Origin: an uncultured Veillonella sp.
Lineage (GTDB): Bacteria > Bacillota > Negativicutes > Veillonellales > Veillonellaceae
Reading direction: 5' to 3'
Length of the DNA stretch: 8,449 nt
NCBI RefSeq assembly: GCF_905209685.1
Contig: NZ_CAJLUB010000081.1
Coordinates: 1 to 8,449, forward strand
Shown: piece after piece, positions 1-5,841 of the stretch
Numbering within the stretch: position 1 is the first letter of the stretch
Layout of the letters: the number at the start of each line of letters is the position of its first letter
Notes under the pieces: model-generated
The model's input: only the letters and a program-made list of their open reading frames with translations
The model's database searches: none
Told to the model about the DNA's origin: nothing
Translations under genes and position numbers: made by a program

Positions 1-33
1 TTCGCCGGTATAAACTTGTACATAGGCCTTCAT
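1..33 (-). CDS. cobO: Probable cob(I)alamin adenosyltransferase (CobO/BtuR type), N-terminus only
   Basis: Only the first 11 codons are present; the gene continues past the left edge. They read MKAYVQVYTGE from an ATG. This matches the usual opening of CobO/CobA/BtuR-family ATP:cob(I)alamin adenosyltransferases, where the YTG-x-GKGKTTA segment forms the P-loop, but the P-loop lysine itself lies outside the window. Such enzymes transfer the adenosyl group of ATP to the cobalt of cob(I)alamin or a precursor corrinoid in the cytoplasm. A GGAGGT ribosome binding site at 40-45 sits six bases before the ATG, which makes the start convincing. A strong terminator at 91-137 separates it from the M23 gene, so it should have its own promoter in 46-90, but I could not pick out clear hexamers there. 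The family assignment rests on 11 residues and is an inference. Confidence 0.6.
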   Translation of the reverse strand, partial: MKAYVQVYTGE

Positions 34-90
34 AGATATACCTCCGTTCATATACTTTTATTTTACAATATATATATACAAAAGAAAAGA

Positions 91-137
91 AAAAGAACTT
101 GCTATTAGTGCATTTGCACGCATAACAAGTTCTTTTT
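91..137 (-). terminator. Intrinsic terminator after the M23 peptidase gene
   Basis: An 11-bp perfect inverted repeat (AAAAGAACTTG at 91-101, CAAGTTCTTTT at 126-136) encloses a smaller GTGC/GCAC stem (108-111 and 116-119). On the minus strand the stem is followed by a long T-rich run (complement of 81-95), the expected form for stopping transcription of the DUF4446-M23 unit. The plus strand also ends in five T residues (133-137), so it could work in both directions. Confidence 0.8.
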
Positions 138-205
138 CCTATGAATTATGTTTCATGTTACATATATCGTAAAGGATATTACGTATATAGTATTGGTTTT
201 ACCTA

Positions 206-1159
206 TTAGTTGCTAATTGGCAAGAAGATCATAGGGTCTGTAGGAGATCCATTGAGGCGTACCTCATAGTGAACGTGGGCGCCTGTACTTTTACCAGTAC
301 TACCCATCAAGGCAATTGTTTGACCTTGTTTTACGCTCATACCAACCGTTACCAATACAGCACTATTATGACCATACCGTGTTACGAAGCCATTACCATG
401 GTCGATTTCAACAAGATTACCGTAACCGCCCTCTGTATAACCGGCAAAGGTTACAACGCCAGCAGCAGTAGCCACGATTGGTGTACCATAGTCATCCGCA
501 ATATCTACCCCTTCATGGAACGCACCGATAGCGCCCGTTACAGGGTCCACACGGCTACCAAATGGAGAGGTAATAACGCCCTTGCTTGGCCAGATACTTG
601 GTGTAGTGTTATTCGTAACACCACCAGAGCCAGCGGAGAAGTTGATGGATTGCATAGCCATAAGGTCTTGCGCACCACCATCGCGAAGGATATTACGCAT
701 TGTATAGAAGCTAACTAACAATTTTTGTGCGTCCTTATCCATTTTGGATAGACGCGCTGATAATTGTGCCGCCGTCAGCGTCTTTACTTCGCTTTCATCA
801 GCGGCTGGCTGCTTTGGGTCGCTACCGTCCCCGCCACCTTGAGATGGTGTGCCAGATTCAGCGCCCTTCAGCATTTGCTTGTTTTCTTCGCTAATTTGAT
901 TTAAGTTTTGGATTTTCTTATCTAGAACATCTGTCTTTTGTTGTAATAATTTCAGCTGTTCCGATTGCAATTGTGTCTGTTGACGTAATTGCATCACCTC
1001 AGCTTGGCGCACGATGCCCCAAATGCCGAGAACCAACGCCGCGATGATTAAGATAGAGCCAACAACGGCTGCTATTTTCGCCTGCTTGGTTGTTAATGTC
1101 AATATGCAGTTGTCACCATTTCTTTCAACTTTGTTTGAAATAAATGCCGGTACTTTCAA
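206..1159 (-). CDS. Membrane-anchored M23 (LytM-type) metallopeptidase
   Basis: 317 residues. A single membrane segment lies at about residues 28-50, followed by a probable coiled coil (about 51-98, rich in Q, L and K), a Gly/Ser/Pro-rich linker (about 99-122), another helical stretch, and a C-terminal M23 domain (about 190-315). The peptidase motifs are complete: H215 and D219 (HEGVD), H264 (RYGH) and H295-V-H297, which in the family give the zinc ligands (H, D, last H) and catalytic histidines. This predicts an active enzyme that cleaves peptidoglycan cross-bridges outside the inner membrane. A regulatory role through the coiled coil, as in EnvC-like proteins, is possible, but the intact site argues against a degenerate activator. 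The start is TTG: an AAGGAAGG Shine-Dalgarno lies six bases upstream and overlaps the stop of the DUF4446 gene, with only 12 bases between the genes, so translational coupling is likely. Confidence 0.92.
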   Translation of the reverse strand: MKVPAFISNKVERNGDNCILTLTTKQAKIAAVVGSILIIAALVLGIWGIVRQAEVMQLRQQTQLQSEQLKLLQQKTDVLDKKIQNLNQISEENKQMLKGAESGTPSQGGGDGSDPKQPAADESEVKTLTAAQLSARLSKMDKDAQKLLVSFYTMRNILRDGGAQDLMAMQSINFSAGSGGVTNNTTPSIWPSKGVITSPFGSRVDPVTGAIGAFHEGVDIADDYGTPIVATAAGVVTFAGYTEGGYGNLVEIDHGNGFVTRYGHNSAVLVTVGMSVKQGQTIALMGSTGKSTGAHVHYEVRLNGSPTDPMIFLPISN

Positions 1160-1171
1160 TACAAACCTTCC

Positions 1172-1693
1172 TTATTTAGAAACGATGGCGCTCGTTAACG
1201 CTTCCTCATTGGTGCGTTCGCCCAACGCTTCGTTCAAACTCTCTAATTCTTCTTGTGAAAGACTTACGAGACTTTTACCTTTCACAATGGGTTTACTAAA
1301 AATACGGGATTCATTACGACCGTAAATACTGGAGATACAGATGCCGTTATTGTTGCCGTCAAGCAATGTAAGCGCAAAGGACAAATCATTACCGATATTT
1401 TCAAAGGCGTTATATTTAATAAAGCCAATTTTTTGTATCGTATTGCTTTGAATATTGCGGATCGCCGCTTGCTCGGTCATCATAGTCTCAAGACCCTTCG
1501 CAGCATCGCGAATTTCGCTAACCTCTACAGATAATTTACGTTCTAGGCTCGCACCATTGTCCCCTTGCATAAAGAAATCGTATTTCTTTTTAAGACTCCC
1601 TAAGCGAATGTGCAAGATGACACAATACACTAACAACGCTATAACAAGGACGATGGTTGCCATGCCAATCCACGGTTGAATCGATTCGAACAT
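1172..1693 (-). CDS. DUF4446 family membrane protein
   Basis: 173 residues, function unknown. An N-terminal hydrophobic segment (about residues 8-29) should anchor it in the membrane; a charged, probably helical region follows. The conserved DUF4446 signature is clear: KYDFFMQG (37-44), then KIGFIKYNAFENIGNDLSFA (88-107) leading into LLD, then YGRNESRIFSKPI (124-136) and the SLSQEE stretch (144-149). Members commonly lie close to soj/spo0J (parAB) in Clostridia-like genomes, and here the par genes are upstream with only hydF between. The ATG is preceded by GGAAGG at a normal distance. The gene appears to start a two-gene unit with the M23 peptidase, from an extended -10 promoter at 1735-1743. 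Family membership is confident; any role in the envelope or chromosome segregation is inference from neighbours. Confidence 0.85.
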   Translation of the reverse strand: MFESIQPWIGMATIVLVIALLVYCVILHIRLGSLKKKYDFFMQGDNGASLERKLSVEVSEIRDAAKGLETMMTEQAAIRNIQSNTIQKIGFIKYNAFENIGNDLSFALTLLDGNNNGICISSIYGRNESRIFSKPIVKGKSLVSLSQEELESLNEALGERTNEEALTSAIVSK

Positions 1694-1734
1694 GTATATT
1701 CCTTCCTATACAATCATTCAAACTCCAACACTTA

Positions 1735-1763
1735 ATTATACCATTCTTATTGTGAAAGTTAAA
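1735..1763 (-). promoter_or_regulatory. Extended -10 promoter for DUF4446-M23
   Basis: On the minus strand TGGTATAAT (1743 to 1735) is a perfect extended -10 element. A weak -35 (TTTAAC, 1763 to 1758) lies 17 bases upstream. Transcription would start near 1728, giving a leader of about 35 nt before the ATG at 1693. Confidence 0.6.
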
Positions 1764-1831
1764 TGACTGCATACAATTTAATTTAATATATCTAATATAG
1801 ATAACGATACCTATATAGTAATTTATATAAA

Positions 1832-1882
1832 AGTATGTAATGCTGTATCTCAATCCATGTATTAGATACATATTACAATACT
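1832..1882 (-). terminator. Candidate weak terminator after hydF
   Basis: A long imperfect inverted repeat begins six bases past the hydF stop codon: arms AGTAT, TAAT and TGTATCT (1832-1850) pair with AGATACA, ATTA and ATACT (1864-1882), with small bulges. On the minus strand it is followed by TTTTATATAAAT, a short T-rich tail. The stem is AT-rich, so termination may be partial. Confidence 0.4.
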
Positions 1883-1887
1883 ATTTA

Positions 1888-3129
1888 TTAGCCCTCTAAT
1901 TCGTCAACAAATGGGCTTATCGCTCGTTCTAGTATACCATGTAGAGCGGCTATGAGTACACCGTAATTTACGATTGATGTGCCTTGTACAACGGCACATT
2001 CAATGCGTCGTAATACCTCGCGGCGTGTGAGCATACAAGCACCACAGTGGATGATTAAATCATACTGAGATACATCTTTTGGGAAGGCTCCCCCACTCGT
2101 AAATTCTAGCTGTAAATCTGTATGCCCTTGCTTTTTAAGAAGATTAGGAATCTTAACAGTTCCAATATCATCGCATTGACGGCGATGTGTACAGCCTTCG
2201 CTGATAAGCACCTTAGAGCCTGCTTTCAAATTCTTAATTGCCTCTACACCAGCTACTAAGTCCTGTAATTTTCCTTTAAAGCGGGCCATCAAGATAGAGA
2301 ACGACGTCAACGGAATTGTATTAGGTGTTAACTCATCAACTCGATCAAAGGCTTGAGAGTCACAGATAACCATCTTAGGTGGGTTCTTAAGAGAGTTAAT
2401 CATAGCCGGTAATTCTTCTGTTTGGCACACTAACGCTAATCCTTTGTAATCAAGAATTTCTCGAATGGTTTGTACCTGTGGCAAGATAAGGCGCCCTTTC
2501 GGAGCTGCGCTATCAATAGGACAAACAAGAATGATAGTATCCCCCTCTTCTACTAAGCCCTGTAATAGAGTTTGTTCACCTTCTACATCAAGTGGTGTTA
2601 ATCCGCCCAGAAGATCGAGTAATTCTAAGCGTTTAGTCTTAGATGTAAAATCAGCGGACCCAATTACGGTAGCTAAATCAGATAATCCCTTATGAGTTTC
2701 AACATAAGCAGATGCATCTACTTTATTTTCTTCTTTATTTTCTGCATTAATTTCATTAATAAATAATGCAATAGGCACATTATTTTGTTTTAAAAGCCCT
2801 AACCAGTGCATATCATCAGCAGTTGGTTCTTCATCGGTACGAAGTACATAAACAGCGAGGTTAATCTTCTTCACAACCTCTTCTGTTTTCTCCATCCGCA
2901 ATGTACCTAATTCAGTTGTATCGTCTATACCAGCTGTATCGGTAATAACTACAGGTCCTAGTGGTAAAATCTCCATAGATTTGCTCACAGGATCTGTCGT
3001 TGTCCCTGCCACCTCAGATACGAGGGATACAGGCTGATCAGTTAACATATTAATCAATGTAGACTTACCAGCATTACAACGACCAAAAAAGCCAATATGC
3101 ACGCGGTTTGCTTTAGGTGTTTGTTCCAT
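1888..3129 (-). CDS. hydF: [FeFe]-hydrogenase H-cluster maturation GTPase HydF
   Basis: 413 residues, the usual HydF length. The N-terminal Era/TrmE-like GTPase domain shows the P-loop G16-RCNA-GKST24, the switch threonines TTTD (43-46) and the G3 motif DTAG (64-67). A dimerization domain follows, then the C-terminal FeS domain with all cluster ligand motifs: C313-T-H315 and H361-C362-G-A-C365, matching the family CxH...HCxxC pattern. HydF is the cytoplasmic scaffold on which HydE and HydG products assemble the 2Fe subcluster before transfer to the hydrogenase HydA; none of these partners is in the window. The G4 position reads FINEIN (123-128) instead of the usual NKxD, which is odd. The ATG has AAGGA six bases upstream. 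It has its own near-consensus promoter (3212-3240) with an adjoining inverted repeat and a hairpin in the leader, so it is probably expressed separately from parAB. Confidence 0.95.
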   Translation of the reverse strand: MEQTPKANRVHIGFFGRCNAGKSTLINMLTDQPVSLVSEVAGTTTDPVSKSMEILPLGPVVITDTAGIDDTTELGTLRMEKTEEVVKKINLAVYVLRTDEEPTADDMHWLGLLKQNNVPIALFINEINAENKEENKVDASAYVETHKGLSDLATVIGSADFTSKTKRLELLDLLGGLTPLDVEGEQTLLQGLVEEGDTIILVCPIDSAAPKGRLILPQVQTIREILDYKGLALVCQTEELPAMINSLKNPPKMVICDSQAFDRVDELTPNTIPLTSFSILMARFKGKLQDLVAGVEAIKNLKAGSKVLISEGCTHRRQCDDIGTVKIPNLLKKQGHTDLQLEFTSGGAFPKDVSQYDLIIHCGACMLTRREVLRRIECAVVQGTSIVNYGVLIAALHGILERAISPFVDELEG

Positions 3130-3158
3130 AGTCTATCCTTGTTACTTAACATAACAGT

Positions 3159-3185
3159 AAAAGCGCAGCCCGTAGACTACGCTTT
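3159..3185 (-). terminator. Terminator-like hairpin in the hydF leader
   Basis: On the minus strand AAAGCGTAG (3185 to 3177) and CTGCGCTTT (3168 to 3160) form a 9-bp stem with one G-U pair and an eight-base loop (TCTACGGG), ending in TTTT. It lies between the hydF promoter and its ribosome binding site. It could end parAB transcripts, attenuate hydF, or both. The T-run is short, so termination may be weak. Confidence 0.5.
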
Positions 3186-3211
3186 CACCGTGGATTGTAA
3201 ATTGTATTTAC

Positions 3212-3240
3212 ATTATACAGAATTGTTATCGATTTGTCAT
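3212..3240 (-). promoter_or_regulatory. hydF promoter
   Basis: On the minus strand ATGACA (3240 to 3235, five of six consensus bases) and a perfect TATAAT (3217 to 3212) are separated by exactly 17 bases. Transcription would start near 3205, giving a leader of about 76 nt to the hydF ATG. It is the best promoter on this strand. Confidence 0.7.
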
Positions 3241-3275
3241 TACTAAATTTACATAATTCGATATCAAATTTAGTA
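3241..3275. promoter_or_regulatory. Operator-like inverted repeat abutting the hydF -35 box
   Basis: Perfect 10-bp arms TACTAAATTT (3241-3250) and AAATTTAGTA (3266-3275) are separated by 15 bases. The nearer arm touches the hydF -35 hexamer, the position expected for an activator or repressor site. No T-run follows, so it is not a terminator. I do not recognise it as an Fnr or Rex site. Confidence 0.45.
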
Positions 3276-3360
3276 TACCAATTATGTTATTTAATTAAAA
3301 ATCCACTATATATAGTAATTACGTAGTAATAAAGAGTATATAGTTATGCATTGTAATTGC

Positions 3361-3378
3361 TATTACTATTACTATTGC
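3361..3378. repeat. Short tandem hexamer repeat after parB
   Basis: TATTAC occurs twice in tandem, followed by TATTGC, just beyond the parB stop codon. It is a simple sequence repeat of no evident function. Confidence 0.4.
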
Positions 3379-3385
3379 TAAAGAA

Positions 3386-4315
3386 TTAAACTCTAAATTC
3401 TACAGTTTCCGTATCATCTGTATGCTCTTGACCATCCATATAAGCAATGAGTCGTTCTAATTCTGCTTCAGAGGAAAAGGCAATTTCAATCTTACCTTGA
3501 ACCTTTTTACCAGCGCGGAACTTAATATTTACAGGAGATCCTAAGCTTAATTTTAAACGATCCATAAGAGCACGTACCTCTGCAGTACTTTGCGGCTTAG
3601 CAGCCTTCGCCTTAGGCGTTTTATTTTGCATAGACTTAACAAGAGCCTCTGCTTGACGTGCACTTAATTCGCCCTCTTTAATGCGTTCAGCAGCTTCCAT
3701 TTGTTGAGCTGCACTACGCAATGCCAACAATGGACGAGCTTGACCTACTGTTAAGTCACCTTCGATTAGATCTTTTTGTACAGAATCACATAATTTCAAC
3801 AAACGAACCATGTTTGCAATATAAGAACGGCTGCGACCTAGACGAGCAGAAATCATTTCTTGTGTTTGTTTGTAAGTATCCATTAAACCTTGGTATGCCA
3901 AAGCTTCTTCAATTGGATCTAAGCCTTCACGTTGTAAATTTTCAACGAGGGCTACCTCTGTCATTTCTTCTGTATTATATTTCTTTACAACAACTGGTAC
4001 TGTTTCTAAGCCTGCAATAATAGCGGCACGGTAACGACGTTCACCAGCTACAATTTGGTATTTATTCTTTTGTTTACGTACTACAATTGGTTGGAAAATA
4101 CCAAGATTTTTAATAGACTCAGCTAATGTGGCTAAACTATCTTCATCAAAGCTTTTACGAGGTTGATCTGCATTCGGAACTAATTCAGAAATTGGTAGTT
4201 CGTGAATCTCCTTTTCAGGTAATACAGACTCTACAGTATCTACCTTCATTAAGTTTCCAAGGCCCTTCCCCAAGCCAGATGATTTACTTTTCTTACTTTT
4301 AACTTCTCTAGGCAT
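3386..4315 (-). CDS. parB: Chromosome partitioning protein ParB (Spo0J-like)
   Basis: 309 residues, close to Bacillus Spo0J. The lysine-rich N-terminus carries GLGKGLGNLM (14-23), the segment that in this family stimulates ParA ATPase. The ParB/Srx CTP-binding domain follows, with GERRYRA (91-97) and ENLQRE (125-130), the motifs that bind CTP in ParB clamps. A helix-turn-helix lies at about 151-172 with a further DNA-binding region including GDLTVGQARPLL (186-197). A variable Lys/Ala/Pro linker (about 232-244) leads to the C-terminal dimerization domain. It should load at the five parS sites in this window and spread as a sliding clamp, with ParA directing origin segregation. The ATG is preceded by AGAGG at a normal distance. 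It lies 146 bases downstream of parA, wider than in most par operons. No convincing separate promoter was found in that gap, so cotranscription with parA is likely. Confidence 0.96.
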   Translation of the reverse strand: MPREVKSKKSKSSGLGKGLGNLMKVDTVESVLPEKEIHELPISELVPNADQPRKSFDEDSLATLAESIKNLGIFQPIVVRKQKNKYQIVAGERRYRAAIIAGLETVPVVVKKYNTEEMTEVALVENLQREGLDPIEEALAYQGLMDTYKQTQEMISARLGRSRSYIANMVRLLKLCDSVQKDLIEGDLTVGQARPLLALRSAAQQMEAAERIKEGELSARQAEALVKSMQNKTPKAKAAKPQSTAEVRALMDRLKLSLGSPVNIKFRAGKKVQGKIEIAFSSEAELERLIAYMDGQEHTDDTETVEFRV

Positions 4316-4461
4316 AACTAACCTCTCTCACCTTACATATAGTGGCTATATTAATTAATAACACTCAATTATTTAATAGCCAATGCATTAATTCTACTAA
4401 TCTCAGACATTTGTTTAACTAAACACTTAGCCATTTAGCTCTTTCAGCTATATATAACCAT

Positions 4462-5232
4462 TTATTTAGCTTTTGATGCTTTAATTACTTCTTTAGCTAA
4501 TTTAGTATATACATCAGCACCCTTAGATTTTGGATCATATACGATAATTGGTTCACCATAACTTGGCGCTTCGCTAAGACGTACATTACGAGGAATAATA
4601 GTCTTATATACTTTATTGCCAAAGAATTTTTTCACTTCATCAGCTACTTGGATAGATAAATTTGTACGACCATCAAACATAGTTAACAAGACACCTTCAA
4701 TTTCAAGGTCTTTATTAGATGTTTGTTGCACAATTGTTATAGTTTTTACTAATTGGCTAACCCCTTCTAATGCGTAGAATTCGCTTTGAATTGGAATCAA
4801 TACGCTATCCGCTGCAGTGAAAGCATTTAGAGTTAATAAGCCAAGGGATGGCGGACAATCAATGATAATAAAGTCGTACTCATCGCGTACCGGTGCTAAT
4901 GCTTTTTTCAACATTGTTTCACGTGAAACAACGGAAACGAGTTCCACTTCTGCACCAGCTAATTGAATTGTTGCAGGCGCTACAAATAGCTTTTTAAGCA
5001 TTGTAGGCTGAACAATATCAGCAATAGGTTCACCATCGATTAGAACATCGTGTACACAGAGTTCTAAATCATCTTTTTCAATGCCTAAACCAGAGCTAGC
5101 ATTACCTTGTGGATCTAAATCAACAAGCAATACTTTCTTACCAGCATCAGCCAAACAAGCGCTCAAATTCACGGATGTTGTTGTTTTACCAACACCGCCT
5201 TTTTGATTAGTAATAGCTATAACTTTGCCCAC
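4462..5232 (-). CDS. parA: Chromosome partitioning ATPase ParA (Soj-like)
   Basis: 256 residues, the usual short ParA length without an N-terminal HTH, as for chromosomal Soj. The deviant Walker A motif KGGVGKTT (11-18) includes the signature Lys11 and the P-loop Lys16; Walker A' is VDLDPQGN (37-44); Walker B is FIIIDCPPS with Asp125. The stretch [11 protein letters not shown] near the C-terminus is also typical of Soj. It binds DNA nonspecifically as an ATP dimer and is released by ParB, driving origin movement. The start is GTG, with GAGGT seven bases upstream, and the protein opens directly with the conserved [13 protein letters not shown]. Codons 102-106 (VSRET) coincide with a perfect parS site at 4915-4930. 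A TGTTATAAT extended -10 at 5273-5281 would give a leader of about 35 nt. Confidence 0.97.
   Translation of the reverse strand: MGKVIAITNQKGGVGKTTTSVNLSACLADAGKKVLLVDLDPQGNASSGLGIEKDDLELCVHDVLIDGEPIADIVQPTMLKKLFVAPATIQLAGAEVELVSVVSRETMLKKALAPVRDEYDFIIIDCPPSLGLLTLNAFTAADSVLIPIQSEFYALEGVSQLVKTITIVQQTSNKDLEIEGVLLTMFDGRTNLSIQVADEVKKFFGNKVYKTIIPRNVRLSEAPSYGEPIIVYDPKSKGADVYTKLAKEVIKASKAK
4915..4930. promoter_or_regulatory. parS site 1, inside parA
   Basis: Perfect 16-bp palindrome TGTTTCACGTGAAACA, matching the Bacillus-type ParB binding consensus at every position. It extends one matching base on each side (4914-4931). It lies in the parA coding sequence and encodes residues V102 to T106. Confidence 0.93.
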
Positions 5233-5272
5233 TTAATTCACCTCACATGTTCGTTCAAAATATTTCTTTTTA

Positions 5273-5281
5273 ATTATAACA
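5273..5281 (-). promoter_or_regulatory. parA extended -10 promoter
   Basis: On the minus strand TGTTATAAT (5281 to 5273) is a perfect extended -10 element. No good -35 exists at the usual distance; that position is occupied by a 15-bp palindrome (5293-5307). Transcription would start near 5266, about 35 nt before the GTG. Confidence 0.6.
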
Positions 5282-5292
5282 TAAAACAACGA

Positions 5293-5307
5293 TAATTACG
5301 GTAATTA
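5293..5307. promoter_or_regulatory. Palindrome at the parA -35 position
   Basis: TAATTAC (5293-5299) and GTAATTA (5301-5307) form perfect 7-bp arms around one central base. The site covers the place where a -35 box would lie, so a regulator bound here could repress or activate parAB. The bound protein is unknown, and AT-rich palindromes arise easily by chance. Confidence 0.35.
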
Positions 5308-5389
5308 CAAATCAAATTCTAGAAAAATATCTATAATTTCATCTATCATACACATTATTTCAAAAATTATATAGTTCATATCAGCAAAT

Positions 5390-5408
5390 ATATAGATCTA
5401 ATCTATAT
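5390..5408. repeat. Inverted repeat ATATAGAT/ATCTATAT
   Basis: Perfect 8-bp arms at 5390-5397 and 5401-5408 with a three-base centre. They contain two of seven exact copies of the heptamer ATCTATA (either strand) found between 5329 and 6071. Confidence 0.45.
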
Positions 5409-5440
5409 TTCCTTTAAATTATATAATTATATACCTTAAT

Positions 5441-5456
5441 TGTTTCACGTGAAACA
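5441..5456. promoter_or_regulatory. parS site 2
   Basis: Perfect TGTTTCACGTGAAACA. The palindrome extends to 22 bp (5438-5459) with AAT/ATT flanks, identical over all 22 bp to site 4. It lies upstream of parA in the AT-rich intergenic region. Confidence 0.95.
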
Positions 5457-5495
5457 ATTTACTTTTAATTTTTCAAAATATATTTGAGTAAAAAC

Positions 5496-5533
5496 TTATC
5501 TATAAATGTTTCACGTGAAACATTTATAGATAA
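5496..5533. repeat. Perfect 38-bp palindrome centred on parS site 3
   Basis: The 16-bp parS core is flanked by exact 11-bp complementary arms, TTATCTATAAA (5496-5506) and TTTATAGATAA (5523-5533), with no mismatch. A further 9-bp inverted repeat lies outside it: TTTGAGTAA (5483-5491) and TTACTCAAA (5548-5556). The whole could form a cruciform in DNA or a long hairpin in RNA. Other parS sites here extend only to 18-22 bp. Confidence 0.9.
5507..5522. promoter_or_regulatory. parS site 3
   Basis: Perfect TGTTTCACGTGAAACA at the centre of the 38-bp palindrome, 66 bp from site 2. The close pair suggests a strong ParB loading point. Confidence 0.95.
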
Positions 5534-5540
5534 TCAAAAT

Positions 5541-5578
5541 TTTATAGTTACTCAAAACGTAAATTTATAGTTGTTCAA
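5541..5578 (+). repeat. Two 15-base direct repeats beside parS site 3
   Basis: TTTATAGTTACTCAA (5541-5555) and TTTATAGTTGTTCAA (5564-5578) agree at 13 of 15 positions with a 23-base period. The TTACTCAA part is also the right arm of the inverted repeat that encloses parS site 3. Confidence 0.5.
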
Positions 5579-5610
5579 TACATATTTTTTAACATAAAAA
5601 TTTTTATAGT

Positions 5611-5656
5611 AAAAAAATAGAGTTGGTATATAAATATATACCAACTTATAATTTTT
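5611..5656. repeat. A-tract, 12-bp inverted repeat, T-tract
   Basis: AGTTGGTATATA (5621-5632) and TATATACCAACT (5635-5646) are exact reverse complements separated by two bases. A run of seven A precedes (5611-5617) and a run of five T follows (5652-5656), so it has the layout of a two-way intrinsic terminator. It lies mid-way between divergent promoters where no transcript is expected from known genes. A structural DNA element is the alternative. Confidence 0.5.
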
Positions 5657-5690
5657 ACACATATTTTTTCACACAGTTTTATTTTGAAAT

Positions 5691-5746
5691 AACTAAGCTA
5701 AAAAAATTACAACCCAACTAATCTAAAATATATAACTAACCTAAAA
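5691..5746 (+). repeat. Three iteron-like direct repeats AACTAANCTAAAA
   Basis: Copies at 5691-5703, 5716-5728 and 5734-5746 are identical except at the seventh base (G, T, C). Start-to-start spacing is 25 and 18 bases. A degenerate fourth copy (GTTAAGCTAATAA) begins at 5769. They end about 48 bases before parS site 4. The function is unknown. Confidence 0.55.
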
Positions 5747-5793
5747 ATTCAATCCGCTAATTGAAATAGTTAAGCTAATAAAAATAATTCAAT

Positions 5794-5809
5794 TGTTTCA
5801 CGTGAAACA
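5794..5809. promoter_or_regulatory. parS site 4
   Basis: Perfect TGTTTCACGTGAAACA with AAT/ATT flanks, giving a 22-bp palindrome (5791-5812) identical to that of site 2. Confidence 0.95.
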
Positions 5810-5841
5810 ATTAGAAATAAAACAGTAAGATCATGAAGCAA

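Noticed and set aside
269..718. Plus-strand open frame of 149 codons.
   Set aside because: It is antisense to the M23 gene, whose motifs are complete, and has no ribosome binding site or recognisable protein features.
1590..1871. Minus-strand open frame of 93 codons between hydF and DUF4446.
   Set aside because: It overlaps the start of the DUF4446 gene in another frame, has low-complexity AT-driven composition and no Shine-Dalgarno.
3251..3265. Fnr-like TTGAT/ATCAA half-sites inside the hydF inverted-repeat gap.
   Set aside because: Only one half-site (ATCAA) is present; the spacing and the second half do not fit the Fnr consensus.
3721..4020. Plus-strand open frame of 99 codons inside parB.
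   Set aside because: Shadow of a well-conserved ParB reading frame.
5340..5680. Possible replication origin: AT-rich DNA with DnaA-box-like words TCATACACA (5346), TTTTACACA (5653) and TTTTTCACA (5665).
   Set aside because: None matches TTATCCACA well, the three are scattered, and no dnaA, dnaN or gidB-type gene is in the window. parAB only suggests that the origin may be near.
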